Made by a program: the position numbers and the translations under genes
DNA from: Blasia pusilla
Taxonomy: Eukaryota > Marchantiophyta > Marchantiopsida > Blasiales
Reading direction: 5' to 3'
DNA length: 64,000 nucleotides
Assembly (NCBI GenBank): GCA_050084515.1
Contig: CM114272.1
Coordinates: 33,914,001 to 33,978,000, forward strand
Shown here: positions 1 through 10,975 of the stretch, piece by piece
Layout: each line of letters starts with the position of its first letter
Position numbering within the stretch: the stretch's first letter is position 1
The notes under the pieces: model-generated
What the model was told of the DNA's origin: nothing
What the model saw: only the letters and a program-made list of their open reading frames with translations
Database searches by the model: none

Positions 1-131
1 CGTCTACGGAACCATGAAACAATACAACACCTCTGCGGGCACAACAACAATTACAACGATAGAAGAAAAATCGGCGAAAGGACATCAGGACTCGATAGCT
101 TTACTTTTGCAGAAGTAAAGCTAGGACATGA

Positions 132-137
132 ACGCAC
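132..137 (-). other. Splice donor of receptor exon 1 (GTGCGT)
   Basis: The minus strand reads GAG|GTGCGT, the last codon being residue 443 of the receptor. The frame after it no longer resembles an LRR and stops near 51. A phase-0 intron is inferred; its acceptor is outside the window. Confidence 0.7.
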
Positions 138-1466
138 CTCTCCAGAAAGGTTATTGGACAAGAGTCGTAGCCTGAGCAAGTTCGGGAGCAAGAAAAGCTC
201 AGACGGAAGGCGTCCTGAGAGCGAATTATGAGTCGCATCGAAATCCACCAAGGCCTGGCAGTTACCGATACTTAAGGGGATTTCCCCAGAAAGGTTGTTC
301 ATCCAAAAAAAAAGCGTCTGGAGACGGGTGAGCTTGCCGTATTCTTGAGGGATGGGACCGTTCAGAAGGTTGTTGTCGAGCTGGAGACTGAACAGACTCG
401 ACAAGTTGCCCAGCTGACGAGGTAGCGTTCCCGTGAGGTTGTTCATGCTCAGCAGCATTTGCTGGAGAGACGCAAGGCGACCCAGGTCGGAAGGAATGCT
501 ACCCGTCAGTTGATTATACGACATTTCCAGGACTTGAAGGGAAGTGCAGTTGGCGATCTCCGGGGGAATGTTCCCCGTCAGCTCGTTGTGCCAAAGATAT
601 AAGTATTGCAGCTGCTTCAAGTTACCGAGCTCTCGAGGTACGGGACCTGTTAAGCGATTCCTGTGCAAATACAGCGCCTGCAGAGAACTGAGATTCCCGA
701 GCTCTGGAGGTATGTGCCCCGTCAAGTTACAGCCATAGAGTGCGAAGTTCTGCAAACTCGTCATACCAGCAAGCGACGAAGGAATGCTCCCCGACAGTGC
801 GGTTGCGGCGAAACCCAGGACCGTGAGGTTCTTGAGGTTCCCAAGCTCCGGAGGTATAGATCCTCCTAGAAATTCGTTTCCACCACCACGAATCTGTGTC
901 AAACTCAAGAGACTGCCTAGCTCCGGGGGAAGACTGCCACTAATGTTGTTCTGGTAAAAATAGAGTATTTCCAGATGCGTGCACTTTCCGATTTCTGGGG
1001 GAAAGTGGCCCTCGAATGCATTGTCGTTGAGACGCAAATCCCGCAGCTCAATCAGCCTTCCCAGCTCTGCGGGGATTACCCCGGTCAAACCGTTACTACT
1101 CAAATCCAGAGTTCGCAGCTTCGTGCAGTTTGCTATTCCTAGAGGAATAGTTCCTGTAAGATTCAACGCAGACAAGCTGAGGTGCTCCAGAGCATCGAGA
1201 AGACCAAATTCTTCGGGCAGACTTCCGTAGAGAGAGAGCGCGCGAAGAGTCACATTCACGACGCGCAGGGTTTCATTCGAACATGAAACTCCCAGCCATC
1301 CCACGCAAGGATTCGCATCTTGGGCATTCCAACTCTTGAAAATGGGCCTCGCGTCTGCATTGATGGTTTGCAAGAAGCGCAGAAGGACGCTTCCGTCCGA
1401 GCTGATAGCACTGCTGGGGCTGCTGGCCAGGGCGAGGAGGAAGAGGAGAGCAATCACTGACGACAT
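138..1466 (-). CDS. LRR receptor-like kinase, subfamily XI / RGF-receptor (RGI)-like, first exon (partial gene)
   Basis: Seen: an open frame of 443 codons from the Met at 1466. It has a signal peptide (residues 1-20, hydrophobic ALLFLLALASSPSSA, cleavage likely near residue 20), a plant LRR N-cap (about 22-65, with NPC-x-GWLGVSC) and about 16 tandem 24-residue plant LRRs (about 67-443) with repeated N-x-LTG-x-IP signatures. RGGG at residues 193-196 matches the RxGG motif known to bind the sulfated RGF peptide in RGI receptors. The next LRR reads NLTVLGFAATALSGSIP, as in that family. The frame leaves homology after SGE at a donor GAG|GTGCGT, so exon 1 ends in phase 0 at 138. Further LRRs, the membrane segment and the kinase would lie beyond the left edge. 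In-frame Mets upstream (to 1631) give a poorer N-terminus, so I start at MSSVIALL. Family knowledge: plasma-membrane receptor for secreted tyrosine-sulfated peptides. Inference: ligand class; a kinase-less receptor protein cannot be excluded. Confidence 0.85.
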
Positions 1467-4330
1467 TTGCCTGGGCGAGAGGTGGATCCAGTTGAGAGTA
1501 GGACTCATGTGTCGACGGCTTGCAGCCCACATTGCTGTGGCAGGAGAACCTACGCTTGGAAGCCCATGCAAATCAATGCCCCTGCGTTCTCCTCCTAACC
1601 TGTGCGTGAGACGACAGCGTCGACCCGTCAAGCCGAACGAGAAGAAGAGCTTATTCGCACCGTGCCGACGGCGGCAACATCCCGGACGAGTTCTCGCTTG
1701 GAATCATCGAGTTGAGTCAGACTCACCGTCGTCCGAACCGAGCCGAAATCCCATCGCCACATTTGATTCTCACGAGCATCAAAACCTCACTGCGAAACGC
1801 TCAGCTCGACGCATCGACTCTCTATATCTCGCGCCCTCGTGCGCAAGCGAGACCATTCCCTGTGCCGCAATGGTGACAACACTTCGGAAGACCTCAACTG
1901 ACCGCAGAAGGTTTAGGAGCAGAGTACGGGACGAGGGTAGAAGGCACAGAGAGAAGCCTGAGGCGAGAGTCCCGGATGCAATTTGGAGTTCTCCGCAGCG
2001 GCAGCGGCCCCGAAAGGTATCTTCACAAGAGAGAGTCAACATCCACCAGTGGGGAAGTGTCAATGGTAGGGAAGTTCGCCTGCGAGGGTGACTAGGCTCT
2101 GGTCAGTGCGCCGGGACGTCTACTACAGCGACACAAGGAAGAATGGAGGGACATAAGTAAGACCAGTACATGCGAGGGGATTAGCGTTGTACGAGCTGAA
2201 CGAACATTGCGACGAGCCCGTTTACTAAATGCAATCACTCGATGGCAGGCGCTCTGATGAGGAAATCAGGCAAGCGGGAGGGAGGACGGTTGGTGGGTGA
2301 TTACCACACAACGATAGGAAGAAACGGGAGTTACGGCCAGAGAGAGCAGGAAAGACACACCTCCCACCACTGGACTCGTTCGTAGTCGCAGCTCAGCCGA
2401 GCGCCGACGCGATAGGAGGGAATGACGGGAAGAGAGACGGAACTAAAGCGCATGAATGGCTATGAGAGCGTGCAAGAAGCACATGGGTACGACGGTGAGT
2501 GACTGCGACGGCGCAGTCGCTCCCTTTTTCTCCTCACGGAATCTCGTCGAGACGCTTCTCCGTACCCCTCTCCTCTCCGCTATTCCCTTCCCTTCCCTTC
2601 CCTTCCCTTCCTCTCCTCCCCGCTATTCTCTTCCCTTCCTCCCACACGCCCACCGCCCGGCAGCAGAAGACGACGACTCTTCCGCGGTGACTCCGGTCAA
2701 GTCACTCAAGCTGCCGCTACTCGTCCACACCGGGCGGCACGTCGGCCGGCGGCGGCACCTCATCCCAACGCGTTCCCGGAAGAAAAGCGGAAATCCAAAC
2801 GAGGCGAGCAAAACGTCTCTACTCTACTCTACTCTACTCTAAAGTAATCTAATCTACGTTACCCTACTCTTCTCTACCCTACCCTACACCACTACTCTAC
2901 TCTACTCTACCGCGATCAGATGATTCACGCTGTCAGCGCTGGTCAGGCTCAGGCATCTCACTGAGGCAAAGCTCTTTTCGCCGTCGTCGTCTCGCCTCGC
3001 GTACAGCTCGCCGCTGCTAGGTGGCGAGTCGCGTTTGGGGGGGGGCCGTAGTCTGTCTACGTCTACTACCGGAAGAACCTTAGTCGTTGTTGTTCACCCG
3101 CCCTCGCCTATCCACGCTGCGGGATTCCATCACCAAGGCCCGCCGGGAGGCACGCGAAATCGAGCAGGTGCTGGACGCGCGATGCTCTCGCCGGGAAGCG
3201 AGGGCGAGGCGCTCCGGAATGTTTTTCTCCTTTCCAGCTCCATCGTCATGATTGATCGCTGATCGTCGTCGCAATCCCGGGAGCTTGTGTGTGGGGCCGG
3301 AGCTTTGTCCTTCGTTCGTTCGCTCGCTCGTCGTCCTCGTTCGAGCTCCGGTCCTTCCGTCCATGAATCGATCCGTCGCCACCTTCGGCTCAGCTCTCCA
3401 GCGCAGGCGCGAGAGGAATGAAGGCGGGTGATCGGCCCGCACACAGTCCAAAGCGCGACCAGATCGCTCCCGATTCCTCTACTCGCCGACGCCGATTTCC
3501 GTACATCGCCCTTTCGCTACAGTTCCGCTAACTGTACAAGAAGCCTATCGAACGATCTCTGCTCTCTCAAACTCCCAGGGATCCACTCCTTTCCTCGTGG
3601 TCAACTCCTACCCTAAACATTTCGCAATTCCCCGCGCAATTTTATTCCGGCATATTTTCGTCAACAATCAATCAAAAAAGAACTCCCCGAACCCTGGCTC
3701 CTTCGTCCTCTTCCCTTTTTCCCCCGAAAGCGTCCGAATTCTCGCGACCCCGGTTTCTTCTTCGTCATCCGTTTATCCTCGAAAACCGACGCAAACCTCA
3801 TACCTTTCCCGCTGGGAAGATCTCCGGCGATTTCGTGATTTCTGCCCCTTTTCTTTCCTGAGAGATAGATTTTGACGACGAGAGTTACCGCAGGCAGCGT
3901 CGTCTGTTTTTGTTTGTTCCGCGGGGCGAATGAATTAGTATTCTCTCGATTCCCCTTCGCGCATTTCTCACATCAGCCTGATGCGATCGCTTATCCACAG
4001 TTGTGCCTGGACACGATGCGACCTTCCCACCTCGCCGGCCCGGAAGTACTTCCTACCCTCCCCTCGGAGCGATAGGCGCGGAGCAAGGAACTAAACTTTG
4101 GCATCTTCTTCCGCTGCGTCACGGCCTTGGATCATCAGATGAACCGTCTGGACTCTGGTTTCTCCGCGGACCCTTCCTCTTTCACGGCAAGTCCGTCCGT
4201 CCGTCCGTCGGCCTTCGGAAGTTTGTTTTCGCTTGGCCTTTTCGCCCACGTGATTTTGGCAGCCTTTTTTCCTTTCGGCTATGGATCACAGTTCCACATT
4301 GATGGAGGCTATCCGAACTCCCACACGTAT
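1467..4330 (-). promoter_or_regulatory. GC-rich upstream region of the receptor gene (5' UTR and promoter presumed)
   Basis: No coding region with recognisable homology was found on either strand. The stretch is GC-rich compared with the DNA that follows. It holds a polypyrimidine run built on TTCCC (about 2581-2640), a CTACT-type pentanucleotide repeat (about 2815-2920), and GTTCGTTCGCTCGCTCG-like runs near 3312-3330. Pyrimidine-rich microsatellites are common near plant transcription starts. The in-frame Mets at 1631, 1532 and 1511 mean the translation start could lie up to 55 codons upstream of the one chosen. I could not place a TATA box; a weak GATATAGAG lies near 1820 on the minus strand. 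Confidence 0.35.
2815..2920. repeat. CTACT/CTACC pentanucleotide microsatellite, interrupted
   Basis: Two runs of CTACT-type units flank a degenerate middle with CTAATCTACG and CCCTACTCTT variants. It resembles a decayed simple repeat. The unit is not the plant telomere repeat CCCTAAA. Confidence 0.75.
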
Positions 4331-4660
4331 CGTTTGAATGCTTTTTAATCAAAACGTTACCTCTTTGAAAATAAGAAAGAAAAATCCTTGGGAAGGGTTG
4401 GGGATGTCGAGGAGAGGACTTGCGAGTAGCCTTGTTACCATGACCCTTTCTTTCTCATCCAACGATTTCATACATGAAAAATCACGAGAATCATTTAAAT
4501 TTTTTAGATTTTTTATAATATCTGAAAAATAAGGAAAATCTTTTGGAATGGGTTGAGTTGTCGGAGTTACGAGAGTTAAGTGGAGAGCTATGAGTAGTAG
4601 CTTTGCTACACTACTACGGCAACTATCGTGATGCGGGGTGATGTTTGAAGAGAGAGAAAA

Positions 4661-4782
4661 GGACTCGATAAAAAGCGGGTGATGGAAAACCGATGTTCAA
4701 AATAAAATCTTTGAGAAAAAAAAACTCGATAAAAAGTGGATGATGGAAAACCGACGTTTAAAATAGAGTCCTTAGTATCTGA
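4661..4782. repeat. Two tandem ~60-bp copies around CGATAAAAAG...GATGGAAAACCGA
   Basis: The segment at about 4661-4720 recurs at about 4722-4782 with few changes (CTCGATAAAAAG, TGATGGAAAACCGA). The same motif occurs at the edge of the LINE-like tail at 10094, so these may be remnants of that family's 3' terminus. Confidence 0.55.
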
Positions 4783-5269
4783 TTATACCATCATGTTGCA
4801 ACTTTGGGTTAAAGTGAACAGTCTTGACCGACTTACAACCTGCAAGATTATACCTCTTTTCTTTTGTAGAGATTTTTCATGAAAAAAATGCAGAAATTTT
4901 TCATTCTTATTTGAAACCACATGTATGCTTTTAGCCACATTACACGCTTTGGTTGGTACCTCTCCATTGTGACAACTCCCTTAACTCCTAAAATGAAAAC
5001 AAATATCCTCACCCATAAAAGTGAAAAGTCAAACCCCTCTCAAAGAAGACACTATCCCCTTAAATAATTACGAGTTTTTGTATTTAAAACCAGATGTGTG
5101 GATTTATAGCCACAAACTCATAAGTAAGCTAGGGTGAATCCCCTCCACTGCTAGTTGTAGTGTTAAAATCATTTTCTATATTTTAGATTTTATTTTATTT
5201 TATTATAGTTGAGAAGCCCATTCACGCTCGGTTGAAAATTTGATGGAAGATTGCCTCTTATGAACTTTG

Positions 5270-5394
5270 ATATATATATATATATATAGAAAAAGGATGG
5301 GAAACCCATCACGATACAAAAGAGGGGGCATGGAGACCCAAAAAATAGACCTCAAGAGGCCGGAACCGGCCCCGAGGAGAAAGAAGGGGGCCTA
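5270..5394 (-). mobile_element. LINE-3'-end-like dispersed repeat, copy 1, with (TA)n tail
   Basis: Read on the minus strand, this is GGGGCCGGTTCCGGCC, then GGGTCTCCATGCCCC, then TTTTGTATCGTGATGGG, then a (TA)n tail. The same order recurs at 6672-6762, 8884-8963, 10094-10200 and 23436-23547. A shared 3' end with an AT-rich simple tail and no shared 5' sequence is typical of 5'-truncated non-LTR retrotransposons in plants. No coding portion is present. Confidence 0.55.
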
Positions 5395-5399
5395 CAAGA

Positions 5400-6660
5400 A
5401 GAGGAGATGACTTCCACCCTTTTGTCTTACTTGCTTCAATCTCCCTCCAGATTGGTGGGTCCCTGTACTTCAGCGATCCAGGAAATTTGAGCTAGATTAT
5501 TTTATTTTTGTTAATTTATAAGTTGTCTGCCAAAATTTTAGATACAACTAACAACAAGTTTCCACATTCGTCAAATTATCATTAGTAGTAGTAATCTATT
5601 AAACATACTAAATACTTGCAAAATTTATCATGATAAGAAAATAATGCCCCTATCATGAGATAAAATTGAGCTGCGTTGTTGTATGAACTAATTTGAAACC
5701 TAAATATATGTCATGTCTCTCATGAGAAATTTGGAGCATGTGACTTGAATGCCCCTACACTGCACCCTTATAATTTTCTTATTTGACCATCCGTCATTCT
5801 AGCTCTTTAATTGATATTCATATGCTTCCACTTTGAAGGGAGTCTCATGAAAGAGAATGTGGCCCTAATCTTCACATGGTATCTATCCCATTTAGGCACA
5901 TAATAGTTCCTTATTACCTTCACTTACGAAGATAGCAAAATGCAAAATTTCAAGAATCTTAAATAAATCATAAGTAGATTCTAAATGATTGATGCTCAAA
6001 CTAGATCTCATCGTCCTCTAATGGTTTTTTCTCACAAGGGGCAAGGGTGAGGTTGGCATCTCATGATCTCCATGATTTTCTTTTTTTCCCACAGTATTAC
6101 ACCTTCATTTAGTCAAAATGTACCACTATTCCAATGTACCAAATTTAGTCAATCCTAAAAAGATCGTAAATATCTACATTACAATGGCCGACCCTACATG
6201 CACAATAAAATAAATTAGAAAATTTATACTATTTTTTCCTTCGAGATGGCATGTTGGTTGGGGTCCGAAGAAGTAAAAATCTTCGATGAGGGGAAGTGGT
6301 ATTATTGGAGGAAGTAGTGAGGTTGTTGTAGTGGAGAATTAATGGAGTGGAGGAGAAGAGTGGGGTGTCCTACAGTGATATTTTTCTAATAATTTTCTTA
6401 CATTTTTTTTGTGCATAATACCTGCACATTAACTAGTATTGTAAATGATTAATAGGAGTACTCAATTCTGGCCAACCTCAGAGGACCCTAGATGCCCAAG
6501 TTATGGACAATCCCCATTTGGAGAAACGGCAGCCTATTTGGGTGTGTCATTTCTCCCAAAAACAATTTTGACACATAAATCCGGAAAAGACTTTCTCCTC
6601 TTTATATGATATCAATTCTTAAAGATTTTTGAAAACAAATTAGTATTAAACAAAATGTAC
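5400..6660. other. AT-rich non-coding DNA, possible decayed Helitron 3' end at 6411-6436
   Basis: No gene seen. Near the right side GTGCA-TAATACC-TGCAC is followed by ATTAACTAG and a T (6411-6437). That resembles the hairpin plus CTAG|T terminus of the Helitrons elsewhere in the window, but the hairpin is weak and no certain 5' end was found. Confidence 0.3.
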
Positions 6661-6671
6661 TTGTGTGGATT

Positions 6672-6762
6672 GCCTCCTTCTTCCTTTTTAGGGCCAATTG
6701 TGGCCTTTGGATACTCGACTCTTTGAGTACCTCTCTTTTCTTATTGTGATGGGTTTTCCATC
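6672..6762 (+). mobile_element. LINE-3'-end-like dispersed repeat, copy 2
   Basis: Plus-strand copy containing TTCTTCC, GGGCCAATTGTGGCC, TTTGAGTACCTCTCTTTTC and TTGTGATGGGTTTTCC in the same order as the other copies. It is directly abutted by the Helitron beginning at 6764. Confidence 0.5.
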
Positions 6763-6763
6763 A

Positions 6764-6966
6764 TCTATATTATTATTGGAGAGTGCCTTCTTGAATTGCA
6801 AACACCTCTCTGTCTGACACGTGGGAACTAGGCAGCGAGAAAATGTTTAATATGCAATGGTCAACAAGAAAAATATTTGAATTTGTATGCAACATCATAA
6901 GTCCCTTTCATATGTTGTACAAACACCTTTTTATTTCCCGTGCATCGCACCCACATCTTTATTGAG
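6764..6966 (+). mobile_element. Short non-autonomous Helitron, degraded 3' end
   Basis: It begins A|TCTATATTATTATTGGAGAG and contains GCAAACACCTCTCTGTCTGACACGTG, closely matching 35179-35395 and 48245-48459. The 3' end keeps CCCGTGCATCGCAC, the left part of the hairpin, but the CTAG terminus has decayed. Length is about 203 bp and there is no coding capacity. Such elements need Rep/helicase supplied in trans. Confidence 0.7.
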
Positions 6967-6999
6967 ATTCCTCTATCTCTAGTGTCGACAGAACTGGCC

Positions 7000-8880
7000 A
7001 TTTCTTCCCTCCATATGGAGTCTTACCCAAATTTCTTCCATATCGAGTCTTAGAAACATCCACATATTTTAAAAACAAACCTCATCGTCCGATACCTACC
7101 CCTCCAAAAATATTTTTTAGTTTGTGATCAATATGAATGCGTTTCTTATACGCTTTGTGAAAATAATGTATTTTGATACACCTAAAACATGGATTTTATA
7201 GAAGCCCATGGATCTTCGGCCAAAATATTTTTTAATATACAAACTTTAATAAAAATTGGAATGGAAATCCGTAGGGATGCCAAGGAAGGGGGGGGCATAG
7301 TGAGAAAAGAAACCCGCGTGCAAAAATTGCTAGAACGTGGTTCGAGTCTCGTACGGGTGTTCGCCCCTCTAAACAAAGTAAGAGCGGGTCATCTACTTCG
7401 TCCTCATTTGGGATGAACCTTTTGACGAAGCTCTGGGCGGTTCTGATGTTGTTGTGGTGTACCACAAGTTCCATCCCAACCACCATCCCCGTCCCATCTC
7501 ACGGAAATATTTAATAACGCATCTCCACGCCCGTACCATGACTCGTTTGCCTCCTCAGCTCTTCTACCACCCACCACGCTTCGCAAACAGCAAAGGACTT
7601 CATGTCACAAGAGCATGTGTTACCATCGCCTCCATTAATTCTTTCGTCATTCAATTATCATTCCATTTATTCGGTTCCATTGGTATGTCCCCACTCCCCA
7701 CTCTAGGTGCTTTGTGTTACTATCCCTATAGCCGCACATCGCTCGCGCTTTACGAGTCAAGAGCCCTAACATATCTTCTTCATTCATTCATTTATTGCCG
7801 TAGTTCGCATCAGGATAACGAGGAAGCTTAAGGACTTTAGTTTTCGACGTGGTTTTCTCGCCTACAGATGGCGGTAGTGCCTCTCGCCTTCCAGCACCGG
7901 AAGTTGAGATGGAACGGTATGCAGTGCCGTTTTGTCATGTCGTAGTTGGGCGGTGGGTGCCGAGGATGCTACTAAAATTGGATGGAAAGCTCCGGATGGA
8001 AAGAGTACAAGAGAGGAATTAACGCTTGTCTGTGTCTTTATACAACCCTAGATTTACGGGAGAAAAGGTTTGTGAAGAACTTTCGGTTGATTACGCGGAG
8101 CCAAGTGGGACGGCCGGGTTTCCGCAGCCGCAGAATTACTTAAGACCATAAAAGCGGTAAATTAACGGGTTGCGGTTGCTGTCGGGATTCTAAACCCTCG
8201 CCGGTCTCGGGGGATCCCGCAACGAACTTAGAGGCCTACCACTGGCCAGTTAGCGATGGGATTTTGGCGGCACCGCTCCGTTTTCTTCGCGCCAATTATT
8301 GCTCTCTCTCGGCTGCCTCTCCTTCAGCGGCGGTAGTGGCAGCAGCACCTCGGAGAAACTGTACCTCCAACTACAGACGGCGTAGGCTCGTAGCTAGTAT
8401 GGCGACGCTAGCCCACCTAGTCCGGTAGTCTTACAGCGTAGCCAACCCTCATAAATGCCGTCTGTCCTGTGGCACACGGCGTGGCGCCGTGCAGATGCTC
8501 ACGAGGACCGGGCTGCCGAGAGTACCTCGCTACACAGTTGACAGCGAGACGGCAATTCAGCCGCAGTTGGCCGGAATCTCCACGTCGAGAGACGCCCCGC
8601 GATCGGGGAAGCCGTCATCGAGCGAAATGTCTGCGGCGGCGCGCTTATATATGCGACGGGGACTCCTCCTCGTGAGACCAGAAATCGACAACTGCTTACG
8701 GATGGATTGTACTGAACGTAGAAAGCGCGCTTGGGATCTCGAGAATTTAGCCAAAGTCGGGCGGCAGGAGGAACGGGGTGTGCATGTTCGCTTTGCGGGA
8801 CTCCTGATGGCTAGAAAGCGGAGGAAGATTCAAATGAAAAGGTTCAGCGGAAAAGAGCCAGAGATGTAAACTCGAATAGA
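7000..8880. other. Non-coding DNA; AT-rich to 7250 then GC-rich; tRNA-like B-box at 7338
   Basis: Several open frames exist, for example 7454-7831 and 8489-8869, but none shows a recognisable domain, so I call none. GTGGTTCGAGTCTCG at 7336-7350 resembles a polymerase III B box, but no tRNA cloverleaf could be folded around it. TGTCGACAGAACTGGC at 6983-6998, just left of this stretch, is shared with 60150-60165. Confidence 0.3.
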
Positions 8881-8883
8881 AAT

Positions 8884-8963
8884 GTAACCCATCGAGATAC
8901 AAAGGAAGGGGTTAGCAAGAACCCGTAGGCCAAAACCGGCCCCGAAGAGACAGAAGGGGGCCT
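8884..8963 (-). mobile_element. LINE-3'-end-like dispersed repeat, copy 3 (short)
   Basis: The plus strand reads AACCCATCGAGATACAAAGG, then AAAACCGGCCCCGAAGAGA, then AGAAGGGGGCC. This is the same block order as copy 1 in the same orientation, without the (TA)n tail. Confidence 0.5.
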
Positions 8964-8974
8964 CCCCCCTGACG

Positions 8975-10090
8975 AGCGGAAAAGAGCGGTGGTTAGACGG
9001 GAGGAATCAGATTATGGAAGTGAAAATGGTTTGAAATCGATTTCGGATCCTGCTCCGGATAGTCAATCCTCTCGAGTGCTGCGCGCACGGCAGAGAATCG
9101 ATTAGGCTTTTCCCGGGGTCGCCGTCCTAGAGGTCCAGGGAATCATTGTGACATGAAGGGGAAAAAAAAAAGCAGGTAATCGTTGCTCAAGTCGCCCCCC
9201 CCCCCTGCGTTACTTTTAGAGCGGTGTGAGGAACTAGTATTACGATATACAGACGATATCCAAATACGTAGGTAGACAACCCTGGCGGCAACATTGAAGA
9301 GCCGTGCGCGCCGTAGAAATCGAAATGAAATCACCTCCCTCCCTCGGCTTTTCGCCGTTCGTCCGGTCCCAGCCAGCGGTGAATCCTACCAAACGCTGGA
9401 AACAAATTGGTGCATCAGCCGGAAATCCGGAATGGACCTTTTCGCAGCCGGGTCGGGTCAGTGCCCCTGCGCAGCGCTGGCCGCTTCATTAAATCCCCAG
9501 TCTGCTTCCAACTCCATGCAATCGCCAAGTCGTCTTTCGTCACTCCTCCATCCCCGTACCCTACATACACACACACACACCCCCCCCTCTGCAAGCGAGC
9601 GACTCGGAGTCAAGAGTCTCGGTCTCCGTAGTCCGCCTCCTAGCAACAATCCACCAGGGCCCTTTCCCGTCACACGCGTATGAGTTCGCCGGAGCACGTC
9701 CATCGAGAAATCTTTTCTTTTCCCCTATTCCAACGGACCTTCCTTCTCTCTTCTCTTTTGGCTTCATTTCAGGACCCGGGCGTACAATTCTGCACCCTCT
9801 CTGTCGCTCTGTATTTGCAGACAGCTGAAAAGGGAAACGGCATTGCATCGCATTGCATCGCGGGCGGCCCGAAATGCCCGTCCACCGTTTCCGCAGGATG
9901 AGTACTTTCGCAATAACCCGTTCCGTTCCAGCGATGCTGCACTGGAGCCCACCCAACTGGAGAACTCGCGAGAGAGCCGTGGACTCATGGATGGAGCGGA
10001 GGCGAGAGAGGGACGGAACCTGATCGGGGGTTACGAGTAACCGTAGTTAATATATAATCAGACATTCCCGTTTCATTTAAAAGAAGATGC
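8975..10090. other. GC-moderate non-coding DNA
   Basis: No supported gene. It contains a C10-type run (about 9197-9206), a short CA/CCC tract (about 9566-9587) and a GCATTGCATC direct duplication (about 9840-9860). Open frames on both strands overlap extensively and show no domain. Confidence 0.3.
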
Positions 10091-10093
10091 ACT

Positions 10094-10200
10094 TCGATAA
10101 AAACGAGTGATGGAAAAACCCATCGGAAGTACAAAAGAGGGGGACCCAAAGAGTCAAAACCTGAAAGGCCACAACAAGACCAGAAAAGGAAGAAGGGGGT
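10094..10200 (-). mobile_element. LINE-3'-end-like dispersed repeat, copy 4
   Basis: The plus strand holds CGATAAAAACGAGTGATGG, AAAACCCATCGGAAGTACAA, AGAGGGGGACCC and AAGGAAGAAGGGGG, in the same order as copies 1 and 3. It links the CGATAAAAA motif of the 4661-4782 duplication to this family. Confidence 0.5.
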
Positions 10201-10860
10201 TTAGGGTTTAAAATCGGTCCGGGAAGAACTGGCAGGGAATGGGGTTCCTGGAAACCGGCTTGACATCAAATTTTACCGTCCCCGGTTATGAAATACCGGC
10301 TATGTACCGTGGTGGGCAATGTTCCGGTTAGGAAATACCGGCAACGTACCGGAGGGTGGGTGGGTGGGACGAGGGATGGCAGGTGAATGAACAGGGAAGG
10401 AAGAGTTTCCAGAGCCTAATTAATTTCTGTTTAGGTCACCTGATCAGAGACCCACGCTCAATTACCGAGCGACTGGTTACAGCCCCGTCCGTAGCTCCGT
10501 TGTGGTCTAGGTTGTTCTTAGCGTCCCTATCCTAAACCTAATTAAGCCCCAGGGTGCTCGCTCTAGACGTCGTTACCCAAATTTATCCCACCTGGACATC
10601 CGTCCGTCCCGTCCTCCATCAATGCCTCCCCCGTCCGAGGCCTCCTGCCCCCGTAACTCCGTCCACCGCCCGCCTTTCGACGTCCTCCGTTCTGCCCAGA
10701 TTACACCTGCGTTCGCTTAGCTTAATCCAAAACCCAAACAATTATTTTCCGAGGTTATTCAACCTCACTTATGAATGACTCGTACAACCCCTCTGCCCAA
10801 TGAGGTTATCATTCCCACCAAACCCCCAGCCCCAGCTCTGGAGTCTGGACTGCCCCCATA
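10201..10860. other. Non-coding DNA with internal CCGG-rich imperfect direct repeat
   Basis: GGTTATGAAATACCGGC (about 10284) recurs as GGTTAGGAAATACCGGC (about 10326), each followed by a TACCG motif. No gene was recognised. Confidence 0.35.
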
Positions 10861-10975
10861 TTATATGTGGCTGTGACCAGGACGCGAACCCAGGTACCAC
10901 TTACAAGTGCGTATATCGAGACTCCTATGCAAATACCCGCCCTTCCTCGCTCCAACTAAGAGATGGGCAGAGCAT
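10860..10975 (-). mobile_element. tRNA-related SINE candidate
   Basis: On the minus strand TTAGTTGGAGCGAGG (about 10950-10964) resembles a tRNA A box. About 56 bases downstream CTGGGTTCGCGTCCTGG (about 10878-10894) resembles a B box, preceded by ACTTGTAAGTGGTACC. The arrangement suggests a polymerase III promoter. T-arm pairing fails, so it is not a working tRNA gene; a SINE or tRNA relic is more likely. Confidence 0.35.

Noticed and set aside
1336-2091. 251-codon plus-strand frame overlapping the receptor exon
   Set aside because: It is antisense to the LRR exon and its GC-rich upstream region, has no domain, and is explained by codon bias of the opposite strand.
2815-2920. Interstitial telomere-like repeat
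   Set aside because: Units are CTACT/CTACC, not CCCTAAA, and decay does not point to a telomeric origin.
7318-7364. Possible tRNA gene around GTGGTTCGAGTCTCG
   Set aside because: The T-arm has a mismatch, the acceptor stem cannot be paired at a consistent distance, and no D or anticodon arm is visible. At most a SINE fragment.
10860-10935. Possible tRNA gene on the minus strand
   Set aside because: A and B boxes are present, but T-stem pairing fails and spacing is long; reported only as a SINE candidate.
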